Shown piece after piece: positions 1 to 9,896 of a DNA stretch of 26,672 nt (position 1 is the stretch's first letter; each line of letters opens with the position of its first letter). The stretch covers positions 162,678 through 189,349 of the forward strand of contig NW_019091582.1 of NCBI RefSeq assembly GCF_001949145.1. Reading direction: 5' to 3'. Below the pieces are notes generated by a model. The model was not told where the DNA came from. It was given only the letters and a program-made list of their open reading frames with translations, and ran no database searches. The position numbers were made by a program, and so were the translations under genes. The DNA comes from Acanthaster planci (taxonomy: Eukaryota; Echinodermata; Asteroidea; Valvatida; Acanthasteridae).

Positions 1-246
1 AAGGCGGATCTCATCGGCGGTGGTTTTGTCAAGGCGGCGGAGAGTGGGCTCAGTGGCTTGGATAATCTCTTCCTTGGGCAGGGACCGCGGAGTGAGCGCA
101 AAGTTCAGGCCTAGGGCAAGAACCTTTTCCTCGCCAGAGGATAAGGAGCGCTTACTCATGTCAAGAAATATGTTGACCGGGTAAACCTTGGCCAGAGTTT
201 GTACACAATTAAGACACTCAGTATTACACTCAATATCAATGGTTGC
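1..246 (-). mobile_element. Penelope-like retroelement ORF, 5' part, runs off window edge
   Basis: On the minus strand an open frame runs from just after a stop codon at 249-247 to the window edge, about 82 codons with no stop. The first in-frame ATG is at 159 and gives MSKRSLSSGEEKVLALGLNF, followed by a Pro-containing segment and an E-P-x-L-R-R-L stretch. I recognise the pattern 'L-S-x(2)-E-x(2)-V-L-x-L-G-L-N-F-x(2)-T-P' with a downstream acidic helix from the N-terminal region of Penelope-like element polyproteins, which carry reverse transcriptase and GIY-YIG domains. The RT and endonuclease domains would lie beyond position 1, so they cannot be checked. Codon choice is GC-richer than the surrounding DNA, consistent with a coding insertion. 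The family call rests on motif memory, not on a search. It could be another retroelement class. Confidence 0.6.
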
Positions 247-1220
247 TCAGATATACAAGGAATTAGCAGTTGGTTTCACGTTTTCTTTCAGCAGCAAGTG
301 GGGTTTTCTCAGGTATTGTTTTATCAAAATTTACCGACGTGTCGACATGCTTTGCATTGGCCAACAGTTGGGTAAACCATTCCAGTCGATAAGCATTATA
401 AAATTATGACGGGGCTAGAACTGTATGTTTGGTAATTGAACACCGAATTATCGGTGTTTAGAAGAGAAAAAAAACGGAGTCATCCAAACTTTCATAAGGG
501 AATCCAGATTACTATTTAGTCAATAAGACTTCTGGACTATTCTACATGCAAAGAGTAACTGCGCTGTAGGGCTTCGTTTTAGGCAGAGAATTGTTTGATT
601 CCTCAGTGATTGGAACAATGGAAGGCATGACACTGTACTTGATTTATTATCTCTGCTCAGCAATAAATAGTTCCTGTTGTAGGTTCATAATACCAAGGAT
701 TAGAGGCTGAGGGCAAAGTTCGAAGAAAAGGAAGCATCTCCACCCTTAGGTTACTCCTCTTACCCCGCACCCTACGACCACATCCCGATTCCACTCATAT
801 TCCTGTGACCCATTCCCATTCTGCTGGCCGATCTTCCCCCAGCCTCTTGTTCCTGTCCAAATAGAGAAGAAGGGAACACCTGGTTCTATGGCCCACCACC
901 GCAGGGATAAGACACCACTGACGCGGCATGCTACTTAAAGAACTAGACAGACGCAGAACTGCCGTACGCCACGTCACAATATACATGTATTTTCTCGATT
1001 GTAGGTTAGGGTCAACTATTTGCACGGCTTTGGGCAAAATGTTGGGCAAATAGCTCCCCTTTTTTATTCACAATGTAAATTAAGCTCTTTATAGCTGATC
1101 ATAGCCGTTACCGTTATCACGAAGCAGTTTCGATATCACAAAAGAACACCTATCTTTCTAACTGATTTCGAATAATTGACCTCCGTGTTCACTTTAATTA
1201 CTTGGTTGAGGCAAAGGTTT
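247..1220. other. Non-coding stretch, no recognised gene
   Basis: This lies downstream of gene A exon 2 on the minus strand, so it is either gene A intron 2 or 3' flank. I looked for the expected FReD exon 3 ([12 protein letters not shown]) and exon 4 (C-H-x-S-N-L-N-G) on the minus strand and did not see them. A minus-strand open frame at 795-1049 (84 codons) has no recognisable domain and looks fortuitous. Confidence 0.6.
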
Positions 1221-1307
1221 ACCTCCCGAGGAATCAGTTAAGGGTTCTTACCTCCCAAGGAATCAGTTAAGGGTTCTTACCTCCCAAGGAATCAGTTAAG
1301 GGTTTTA
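1221..1307. repeat. 29-bp tandem repeat, three copies
   Basis: Three head-to-tail copies start at 1221, 1250 and 1279. Each begins acctccc(a/g)aggaatcag and continues ttaagggttctt. Copies 2 and 3 are essentially identical. Copy 1 differs by one base (g for a after acctccc), and copy 3 degrades after its ttaagggtt. The period is exactly 29 bp. The repeat lies on the 3' side of gene A exon 2, in its presumed intron 2 or downstream flank. Confidence 0.95.
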
Positions 1308-1445
1308 AATTAATGCTTAAACTTGTTCCAAAATTGACATGTTTAAATTTTTGAAAGAGGAGAAGTTCCTAAAAGCCGTTTCTAAAAACCGTTTGTTTGT
1401 TTTTTCGAAATCAACACTTTTTGTAAAAATGGTGACAATAATTAC

Positions 1446-1591
1446 CGTCCATCCGCCTCCATCTGTGTCCATATCACAGTACACACTGAAAGGTTCTTTT
1501 TCATCGGCTGGTTGAACTGTGTACACGCCACTGGTGGTCTCACCGTTTGCAAAGGCTTCGGAACAGTCCTTCGGGTGCAAAGGAGGGATGA
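1446..1591 (-). CDS. Gene A exon 2: linker and start of fibrinogen domain
   Basis: This 146-bp exon is bounded by GATTTTCAG on the 5' side and ACG|GTAATT on the 3' side. Joined to the G left over from exon 1 it reads [17 protein letters not shown], then the diagnostic FReD signature ending [13 protein letters not shown]. Both cysteines of the first FReD disulfide are present. It ends in phase 0, like exon 2 of genes B and C. If the donor were not used, the frame would run on for about 42 unrelated codons to a stop at 1317. Confidence 0.88.
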
Positions 1592-2257
1592 CTGAAAATC
1601 ACAAAGGCAAAGTACAGTGATCATCCACGTCATTATCGAATTTGAAAATTTACAAGAAATCATTAACCCTTAAAAGTCTCAGCTCCGCAGAAATTCACTC
1701 ACGAATATAGGGCCATTAAGGTTCAAGAGTCAGATTACAACTTCAAGAATCCTAAGAAATATGCTCAATCCTGGCAGAATATAATTGTTGCTAAAACAAG
1801 TAAGTGACATTTAAACCCCTCCCATAATTTTAACAATGATCAAAAAGTCTGATGAAGGCGATTAGTGTAGTCTGTATATTTGCCCCTGAATCACGAACCT
1901 ACCGGATTTGTTTCTCAGAAGCTCAGCAAGCTCTCTGACTGACCCCTTCAGCTGGTCCAGCTGCAGTTTCATGTCATTCAATTCCGTGGACACGTCATCT
2001 ACTTTGCTAGCGATGTTTCTTTCCAGTTGAACCAGTCGGGTGGTTGTACTCTGTAGTTCATTGGAAACAATTTCTTGGACCGTGGTACAGTTACAGGCGG
2101 TCCCGCAGTATGCTGAACCATCCAGCGGGTTGCCGTTTTGCTGCCAGCGGACTTGTTGAGCCTCCCTGCTACCGGTGGGATCGTCGCTCGCCGTAATGGC
2201 GGTGAAAACCCCGAACATGATGAATGCAACAACAAGAGTCTGCCGAAAGGACGCCAT
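1446..2257 (-). CDS. FReD gene A: secreted fibrinogen-related protein, exons 1-2 only (3' partial)
   Basis: Exon 1 is 2257-1903 and exon 2 is 1591-1446, both on the minus strand. Together they encode a signal peptide, a Cys/N-glycan segment, a coiled coil and the N-terminal part of a fibrinogen-related domain ending at GGGWT. The ATG at 2257 was chosen because it aligns with gene C and is followed by a hydrophobic signal sequence ([20 protein letters not shown]). Intron 1 is 311 bp with GTAGGT donor and TTTTCAG acceptor. The expected exons 3 and 4, present in gene B, were not found in the remaining 1.4 kb to the window edge. The gene is therefore either split by a long intron that may hold transposon sequence, or truncated. 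By family, the product is probably a secreted oligomeric lectin of innate defence. Gene A resembles gene C more than gene B, both in sequence and in having a short linker. Confidence 0.85.
1592..1902 (-). other. Gene A intron 1
   Basis: The intron is 311 bp, with donor GTAGGT and acceptor ...TTTTCAG. Its length is close to intron 1 of gene B (315 bp) and gene C (296 bp). The acceptor context (TTTGTGATTTTCAG) is nearly identical in A and C, supporting common descent. Confidence 0.85.
1903..2257 (-). CDS. Gene A exon 1: signal peptide plus coiled coil
   Basis: It codes for 118 residues plus one base (phase 1). Residues 1-23 form a signal peptide. C51, C55 and C57 form a C-x3-C-N-C cluster with an N-glycosylation sequon at N56 (NCT). 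Residues about 59-115 form a heptad-like amphipathic helix ([34 protein letters not shown]). A second sequon, NKS, is at N116. The donor site is ATCCG|GTAGGT. Without splicing the frame would continue 13 codons to a stop. Confidence 0.88.
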
Positions 2258-2317
2258 GGTGAAAGCTTACTGCACCGTATCTCATTGGAGAATGGTTTTA
2301 AGCCTAGATGCCTACCA

Positions 2318-2324
2318 TTTTATA
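2318..2324 (-). promoter_or_regulatory. TATA box of gene A
   Basis: TATAAAA on the minus strand, preceded by CTT, begins 66 bp upstream of the gene A ATG. The same hexamer stands 67 bp upstream of the gene B ATG. Transcription would be expected to start about 30 bp downstream, leaving a short leader that contains CCAATGAGAT. Confidence 0.6.
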
Positions 2325-5300
2325 AAGATAATGTGTAACCCTAGCCTTAAGCTAATACTGTTATTGGTGATACTTTTGAGTGCGCAAAACATTTTTTTCC
2401 GAAATGGAGACACAAAGACTGTCAATAAATATGGAACCATATTAAATTAAGAAACCATCTGCTTAAAAATATCAAATGATACTTACCCGGTTTACCATAA
2501 GATGATACAACGAGATGCAAGATTAGGTTACGTACTATGCTTGTTTTTGTTCCCATAGTGTAATTTATGGAGTTCCGAGTCACAGATAAAATGCCCAGAC
2601 TGCTCTTTTACTTTTGATGTTCTGGGGTCAGGAGTCCACAGTTTTTTATTTCATTTGTATACATAAATTAAACATTTAGAATTGAACAACATAAAGTTTT
2701 AAAATATGTTTCTGGAATACATAGTTTTCAGATTAACCATCACACATTTCGTCTTTCATTGGAATAATTACAAAACATCAAATTTTAACCATTACATATA
2801 ATTGAGCATTGTTCATATCGTTTGCGATTGGTTTTGATACAAATGAAACATCATAGTCCATATATACTTGTTATTTTTATTTATCAAAATGGCCTACAAA
2901 TAGTGTTGGCAGATGGGGCGGGTGGAGGAAAAACGAAGCCTCGTTGTGCAGCGGCCACCTTTCTTGGTGGACAGTCTCGACAAAAGTGCCACACCCTGGG
3001 ATTTCACACAGGCATTAGTGTACAGTTAAAAAACACTTGACCATAAACCCCTTTCCTCGTGCATATTGAGCAAAAGCTGTTGCGTGATCTTCTTCTGTAG
3101 TTGCTTGGTGAAAGCAGAGAATGAACGCTTTTTCCTTCTCTGATAAAGACGACTCGTGTCCCATAAATTCGATTAACGCTGTTTCACACTTAATCTTTTT
3201 TATTGTTCCTTCTGTTCCTAGACAATGTGCATACAAGTATGGAAAACGTATGATCTGGTGAACCTATGCCGTGCTGCTCATAAAGTATTTTTTTAAATTT
3301 TGGTTACATTTTCTCGCAATGCAAACCAGTTTTTCTTCGTCCTTACATTATGTATATAAGGGAAATGCACGCCTCGTTTATTGTCCATAAACCGTGGGTA
3401 GGCCGACGAAATTTGCTCGCGTATTCCTTTGGTATTATCTTTATTTTTTATGTTGTAACAAAAACAGAACTTGCGTTGTAGGCCTATGATAATAAGCAAA
3501 CCGACCTGGACCGAAAGTGGAATAATTGTTCGCAAATCACAAAATCCTACCCTGGCATGGGATGGTGAACATTTTGGATAAAGGAAACTGAGTGTTCGCG
3601 TGCTACTTAAGATCCTTTTCCTGCCACACGTTTGCCTCAGACCCGATCATAGATGTTTCCCGGGGGAAACGACTTTTTTTCTCCGGGGGAAATATTTCTG
3701 AGGGAGGCACTCATCAGCTTTGTAGTAATAAATATTTAAGAGAGTGGATTATACATTTGAACAGTGTCGATTGTGAGTCTCATTTTTCGGTTTTCATCCC
3801 CTTTTATCCCTTGTGTTTTCCGATGTTGTTTTGCCTCCCCATTTGTAATTTGTTCCGGTAGGCATAACAAATATGTTTATGCGTGCGTGCTTAACACGGT
3901 CTTCGTGGTTTTTGGTGACCGAATTGGCCCTTCTTAAATGACCTCACTCTGGCCTGTTTTCCCTGAGTTTTCAAGCCCCCATGAGCGCCGCATGTGTTGT
4001 ACGTGGTACAAAACGGAATTTCATTCTGGTTTATAATGCATTTTTTGCATTATTTGCGGCGCGAATCTAACGGTAACGGCCGATCGTATGGTTCGATACA
4101 TGCATTTGTACAGAAAAATGTTCAGAAGATACTTAGCTTACTTGTAATTGACCGGACGCTGAGGCCAGTTTTTTCAGTAATGATCTGTCTTCAATAGACT
4201 TCTTTAGTTCCTGTTTGAACCAGAAAGCCTCTAAAATCTGGAATTTCCTTGGAGTAAAGTTCCATTCCAAACACTTTGAAAGACAGGAGAGTATCGAGTC
4301 AGTCGACTGATTAAACGGTCCATCACGAGCCCATATTTGTGTAAAATGCCAACTGATTGTTATTCAAAATACAGCGGGAAAGAAATTGTCTTATGCATAC
4401 CAACTGAGGGCGCTATAGTTAATGAGTATGTTTAGGAAAATGAATCCTATTGTACCATATTCGCTAAAATTTCCATCCCCATACCACGGAGTCTCTTTTT
4501 CACCTGAAGCCTCTCGGCCTTTTTCCTTTGAGCACCATACACAGTACACTGAGTGTACTGAAGAATTTTAATGCGGAACATCTCAAGAGTTGTTTTACGA
4601 TATATAGATTTTGAAAATAGGAACGGTTAACTTCATTAGATGCGTTGGGAAAACTTAAAGCCTTTGCAGTGAGTGTCAAAATCGAAGGTACGTTGCCTAG
4701 ACAAAAGTCGCAACGGATCTCATAAAACAAATGCTTCTTAAAGGACTAGAAAATATCCATCTGGTATAAACGATTATGGGGGGAAATGTATTGTGTACAA
4801 ATGAGATTTGATAATAAACATGTATATTTAGTAAGAATGGACTCCAAAAAATCCATAAAATCAATGCTCCCTAAATAGGTCTTGTAAAAACAAACTTGAT
4901 GGCCTTAATGGGAGTTTGTAGTTCCTTTTCGATAATGAATACAAAGAATTTTCAAGACTGTGCAAAAAATGCAAACGAGACAAAACATTTTCTTGAAAGG
5001 TGAACGCCACACACCAAATTTTCATAAATGTTTAAAACTTTTTTTCTCTAGTAACCAAATTTGATAAGTCGTCCGTATAAAGGAGTATTTTTCAGGCTGA
5101 ACTCGTTTGGGAGTAGATTCATCTGCCCTAAAAATATTCCATGCCTCAGCTCAGGTTACATTCAGTGGGAATGGTACTAAGCATAATGCAAGAAAAGCAT
5201 CTGCTGATCGACAATTTGTTCCAAAATGAGCCGTAACTTGACTGTGAGAAAATGTAATTGACCGGTGTTTTAGGTGTTCCGTTTGTGCCACTGTCACCCT

Positions 5301-5914
5301 CTAAACCTTCCCACAGCACCATCATTTTAAAATTCTACTTGAGGGGTTTCTGAAAGGATCTTAGTCTCTCCAGCTATGAATAATTTCTTGCACAATGTCA
5401 AATGTTCCCTTTCACGAGCGTGCCACAGCTAAAACATAGAGGCCAACATAAACACGGAATCCGTGGACTTAATTATGCGCCATCTTGTTGTGGTCTGACC
5501 AATCGTAGTCGTGATTTATGTCCGACGTGTGAGCACTGAAGTCCGACAAGGGTGCACGTGCGTAATGATGCCCGCAGCTAGACAAGTTTTGCATGGGAAA
5601 GGACAGACCTTGTTTTTATTGTCCGCATGCCCAATAGGAATGGTTTATTTCAAAGATAGTTTACTGACAAAGTTTATTGGAATTCAAATCGCTTTTTAAA
5701 CTCTGCCTTTATTTCTTATATAATGGCGTTGACTCGACTGGACAACAATCTTGTAAACACAATTTATTCTGAGCTCTTTCCTAAACAAGGATTGTACCAC
5801 TAGAACATTTAAGCGTAATGGATTTAAGAATGGAATATGAGAAACAGCAGTATCTTTTCTTTTCTTTTTCTTCCGTCATCCTTGTGTCTGTTATTTTAAC
5901 ATAACCGCGGCTCT
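2325..5914. other. Intergenic, gene-poor
   Basis: This is AT-rich DNA with stop codons in all frames at short intervals. Open frames of 60-90 codons occur on both strands (for example 3592-3861 plus) but none shows a recognisable domain. The one compositional exception is 2905-3236. A perfect 8-bp hairpin, CAGTACAC/GTGTACTG, occurs at 4542-4560. Confidence 0.5.
2905..3236 (-). other. GC-richer island with unassigned minus-strand open frames
   Basis: On the minus strand, 3236-3015 is open for 73 codons with a polar, plausibly structured composition. It is followed across a possible splice acceptor (ending AAATCCCAG at about 2999) by a GC-rich frame rich in Pro, Arg and Cys (for example W-H-F-C-R-D-C-P-P-R-K) down to about 2890. 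I do not recognise the protein. It could be a degraded transposon ORF or two exons of an unknown gene. Confidence 0.25.
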
Positions 5915-6115
5915 AACACGTGTTCCCTTACACAATTCCCATCTCTATTCAGAGTTCCGTATTGTATCTCAGTTTAACCTCTCTAACCCTACCTCCGCCC
6001 GTCTAAGGGCATGGACTGATACTTGACACTTTGTGATGGTCAATACACGTTGTGGTCTGGTTTCCTTTTTAGCAGGAAGTTAACCTAGTAAATCGAATAA
6101 CGTTTCGAATAACAC
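5915..6115 (+). repeat. Diverged ~200-bp direct repeat, copy 1
   Basis: Collinear blocks are shared with 7387-7590: (a)acgtgttccctta..cacaattccc, a taacc(c)t stretch, then ccgcccgtctaagggcatg matching ccgctcgtctaagggtatg, then ctg(a)tttccttnttagca and atcgaat. The order and spacing of these blocks are conserved while the intervening bases differ. This indicates an old duplicated or transposed segment. No open frame spans it. Confidence 0.6.
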
Positions 6116-7386
6116 GACAGAAACTTGTCTCAGCCAACATGCTCGTACCCGAAAAATAGAAATTATACCCATATCAAAGTCCAAGACAGCATATTGTTCT
6201 TCAAAACCTACTACTTTATTTCATTAGTTCACTACATAATTTTCACACAAACCATGAAACATTTTCGAAGCAAATCCTATTGGGGAGTTATATTTTAGTC
6301 TAGCGGGTCACATAGTTTGTATTACACACTGATTAATAATATCTTAATAGAAAACATAGCAAATGTGACATCAATATTGAGTCATTAATTTGAGTATAAA
6401 CTCTCAGTAACAACCACAGCAAGTCAATACGTTAGTATTTCCTCGTTTTCCACTCTATGTCCGTGCAATGCACTTTTCTCAGCCCGTTCAGGTTTTTTAA
6501 TTGGGCTTGGTTTATCCATATCGCACAAGAAGATTTCGTTTTGTTTTGTTTGGAATGTTTTTGACGTGGCGTATGGTATGTTTTATGATGCGTTGTGTTC
6601 GGTTGAAGTGCGTTACCTATTTGTGTTGTCTTCGATTGCCATGAGTTAAATGCAAAAACAAAAACCAACAAGACGGCTAAAATTTATTTCAGAGGATGAG
6701 CCTTTATAAATATGACAGGAAAAAGAGATTAAAATAAACTAAATTCAGCACTATGCTGACGTGTCATGCGACTCCCCATCAATATTTAAAACAGACAAGA
6801 TTTCATGCTGTATTCAACTTCATTAAATTAAAATTAATTTAGCATGATGGAAAGAAAATGAATTACAATTAATGAAAGAAACGGACATCCTTATAGTCCG
6901 TACAGCCACTTCACATATGCACAAAGCCTTGTGAGATTTTGCAAAATCACTTCTCAAAGAAATTACCTCCCCCCCAAAAAAAACAGTTTGAATCCCACTC
7001 ATGGGTATTCAATTACTCGCTCTTAACATCACACGCAAAACCTCTTGTGTGATGTTGCATAATCCTCTGTGCAGTCATTTTTGGGGTGTCTCATTAGAGA
7101 GGAAAACGTTCCAGATGCCATTTTTCAGTGTCAATTTAAAGAATAGGTTTTAGTATGAAGTGATTGAGTGGCTTTTGGCATGTTTACCTTATCAAATATG
7201 GAACAGATACTTCAGATGATCATGTAAATATGAAATAATTCACTAATTGCTCTTATTCCACCGCAATCCTTCGCTATGGTTGAGTGGTCATCTACTGAAT
7301 AATGGAACAATATTCGTAATTCAGTGTTATTCCTCTCCCATAATGTGAGTGTTCTTGTTACATGTTCTTTGATTTCACATGTGCAC
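6116..7386. other. Spacer between the two repeat copies
   Basis: About 1.27 kb of AT-rich DNA without a recognised gene. A 79-codon minus-strand frame at 6432-6671 is Lys/Thr/Asn-rich and of low complexity, and is not credible as a gene. If the flanking copies are terminal repeats of one element this would be its interior, but no reverse transcriptase or integrase motif is visible. Confidence 0.4.
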
Positions 7387-7590
7387 TAAACGTGTTCCTT
7401 TATACACAATTCCCTTTTGTATTGAGAAACATGTTTTTATATACAATGGCTGTCGTGACTGAACTCTTTTAACCCTGTATCCGCTCGTCTAAGGGTATGA
7501 ACTGAACCTCACTCTTTATGGTGGGCTACCTGATTTCCTTCTTAGCATGAAGGAGCAAAGGTACAAAGCGTATCGAATGAAATTTCCGCT
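7387..7590 (+). repeat. Diverged ~200-bp direct repeat, copy 2
   Basis: This is the partner of 5915-6115 in the same orientation. Its conserved core is ccgctcgtctaagggtatg near 7481-7500 with cacaattccc upstream at about 7405. Similarity may extend further upstream (aatggaa..at near 7302 compared with 5830) but becomes too weak to follow by eye. Confidence 0.6.
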
Positions 7591-8191
7591 CACTTTTCGG
7601 TCTGGTGAAAAAAATCATTTGAAGAATACAGTTCACTCTTCAAACAATGTATTATATTACTAAAGTTAGTAACATTATATCCCTGGAGAGAATTGCCGTG
7701 CATACCCAAAACTTAGAGGTATTTAGGGTATCCGTAAAACGACCCACTGCAAAACGCTTGATGACCTCAAAGATAATAGAATAAAGTTAATTTTAAATGG
7801 TTGTTTCAAATGGTTAAAAAAAAGACTAGAATAATTATTTATCTTGTACATATCTTAACTTGTACCAAGAAGCATGATAAGACTTCCGGAGGTATACGTC
7901 GAGGGTTGAATGTTAGTGGCGAACCATGTGTCTGGTTTTAACATTATGGTTTCTCCCAAATTTACGATTTGAAATTTTACTTCCGTGATCTTTTGCGGGA
8001 GGGTCGTTCATCAGAGACATCCTTGACTAGGGCACTGATTAACACTCTGTAGTCGACTACACGGTTTGAATTTGACCATATAAATTTAAACACGAGTGCA
8101 GACACCCAAACAAGCCAGAACATCATTCACACGCACACATAAAGTTAAAAGACGTTTGGGAGATTTAAAGCTACATTTATTAAGCCATCAC
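7591..8191. other. Intergenic, nothing recognised
   Basis: About 600 bp of AT-rich sequence without a coding signal on either strand, ending at the TAA target duplication of the downstream element. Confidence 0.5.
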
Positions 8192-8194
8192 TAA

Positions 8195-9356
8195 GGCCCG
8201 TTTCAGGCGTCGTGCTTCTGCCGTGTCGAGCTAAATTGAACTTGGCGCGGCAGTAGCGCAACATAAGCACGGCGGTGGTTTCAAATTAACGTCAAACTTA
8301 ATTTAAACTATGTAGTCTAGCTTAAATACATCCAATATGGCGGACCAACACAGCAAAAAGGGTGGCTTTGTTCTCTTAAATAAGATTTGAGCTGCTAGAA
8401 AAAAAAATTTGCTGCAGCAGATACTTCTCACTCAGGTATTGCTTTCCCGCAGAAGAGCCCTTATATTGTGTGTTATAGCTCTTTGCTGACATCGCTCCGA
8501 GAGAACATGACAGTGCCTCGATCCTGCCGACGCCTCAATAGAAACATAATCAGACATCATTGACATTGTCGTCGTCGTCGATGTCGTCATTGTCTGTCGA
8601 ACCTAATGTACATGTTTTGTCGTCCTCCGCCTGTGGGTGCAGTGTCCCAATTTAAAGGAATTTCTCCGCCAGGCCGAGGTGCACAAAAAGTACCCCTACA
8701 GATGCTTTCAAACAGAGGGGTTTGTTTGAGTCAAGAAATGGTGGGATTGTGTCAGTATGGCCTAGGGATCATCTCTGTAGATTCAGGGGCACCCATCGGG
8801 GGGGGGGGTGAGTTTGTTTTGGGCGGATAATTAAAAAATTCATTGGTTAATCTACTAAAAATTGAAAATCCAATGAAATCTGAAGGTTTTTTGTTTGAGA
8901 GGCGTCAGGGACTTCAGTTGCCTGCCATGGGGCTCCAAACTTGGTTGATTTTAAAGGCTATTTTCAATGGAGCTTGAATTGGTTCAGTGCACCCCTGTGT
9001 ATCGTGCGTATCCTCCATTTAAGTCGCCATGTTTGTTGATAGTGATAGTTTGTTTACATTTCCTTCCTCGTACGCTCGTTGGAGCATGCGCATTCCGAAT
9101 TATGTGCGCCAACTTCGAATTGAAATTGTATTCGACACGGCAGAAGCACGACGTTTGAAACTGTGCCGAGCTTGTGCCATTCAAAATGGCAGAAGCACGG
9201 CAGACCCTGTCTTGCTAAGTGCTTCTTGCCGAGCCAAAATCAAGTTGCCGAGCCGAATGGTTTCAAAGGTCGTGCTTCTGCCGTGCTAAATTAAAAAAAA
9301 ATCAATTTATTTAAGTTCGACACGGCAGAAGCACGTCGCGACGTCTGAAACGGGCC
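8195..9356. mobile_element. Harbinger-type non-autonomous DNA transposon (large MITE), 1162 bp
   Basis: The left end (ggcccgtttcaggcgtcgtg...cttctgccgtgtcga) and right end (tcgacacggcagaagcacgtcgcgacgtctgaaacgggcc) are inverted repeats of about 40 bp with minor differences. The element is flanked on both sides by TAA (8192-8194 and 9357-9359), a TWA target duplication typical of the PIF/Harbinger superfamily. The motif ACGGCAGAAGCACG or its complement recurs subterminally at about 8209, 9134, 9186, 9270 and 9320. No transposase or Myb-like domain is visible inside. Open frames at 8606-8830 and 8967-9289 are fortuitous products of the GC-rich repeats. Internal features include a GTC-rich microsatellite (8565-8597) and a run of about 10 G (8799-8808). 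Confidence 0.8.
8565..8597. repeat. GTC/GTT trinucleotide microsatellite
   Basis: An imperfect (gtc)n run, gtcgtcgtcgtcgatgtcgt, inside the Harbinger-type element. Confidence 0.85.
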
Positions 9357-9359
9357 TAA

Positions 9360-9896
9360 TTCTGCTCAAGCCTCCACATAATTCTTGAGCCAATTACAAT
9401 GTATTATTGGGCATGTCTGTCATATGACATATTATATAAAAAGTGTGCCTACTAACGCTACTGGAATTAGGTGGAACAAGTGTGCAACCCATCAGCTCCC
9501 TTCAGAACGATTCAAACTTATTTCTTGCGAACAGACATCCGAGAAAAAATTTTCATAAGATAAAACAAATTTCTGGTATCATGTTTCCGGCTTGCTGGTC
9601 TCATATTATGATCATTCATCCACAACAGGTAAGAAATACACAAAACTCTTACTTAAGAAACCACACTATTTTGGCGACATAAATTTGGTATATTACTGTA
9701 TGCCTAGGCTTGAGACCTTATTTTAGTTCCAATAGTAAGTTGAGTTCTTTCCACTTGTTTGAGTAACAGTTACATGACTGAGGTGATATAAACTGACAAC
9801 TGCTTGCACTTCATTTGGCGTGCTGTAGAGTCACGTTCACGATGAGTTACAACCGCAGCACAATATCGTCACAACGCCTGTAATTTCGATTCTCAC
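9360..9896. other. Intergenic, nothing recognised
   Basis: About 540 bp between two transposable elements. A 79-codon plus-strand frame at 9443-9682 has no recognisable feature. Confidence 0.5.

Noticed and set aside
4542-4560. 8-bp-stem hairpin CAGTACAC/GTGTACTG
   Set aside because: Short and isolated in gene-poor DNA. Expected by chance and not linked to any gene.
8606-9289. Plus-strand open frames of 63-86 codons
   Set aside because: They lie inside the Harbinger-type MITE and translate its repeats, a G-run and TIR-like motifs. No transposase motif is visible.
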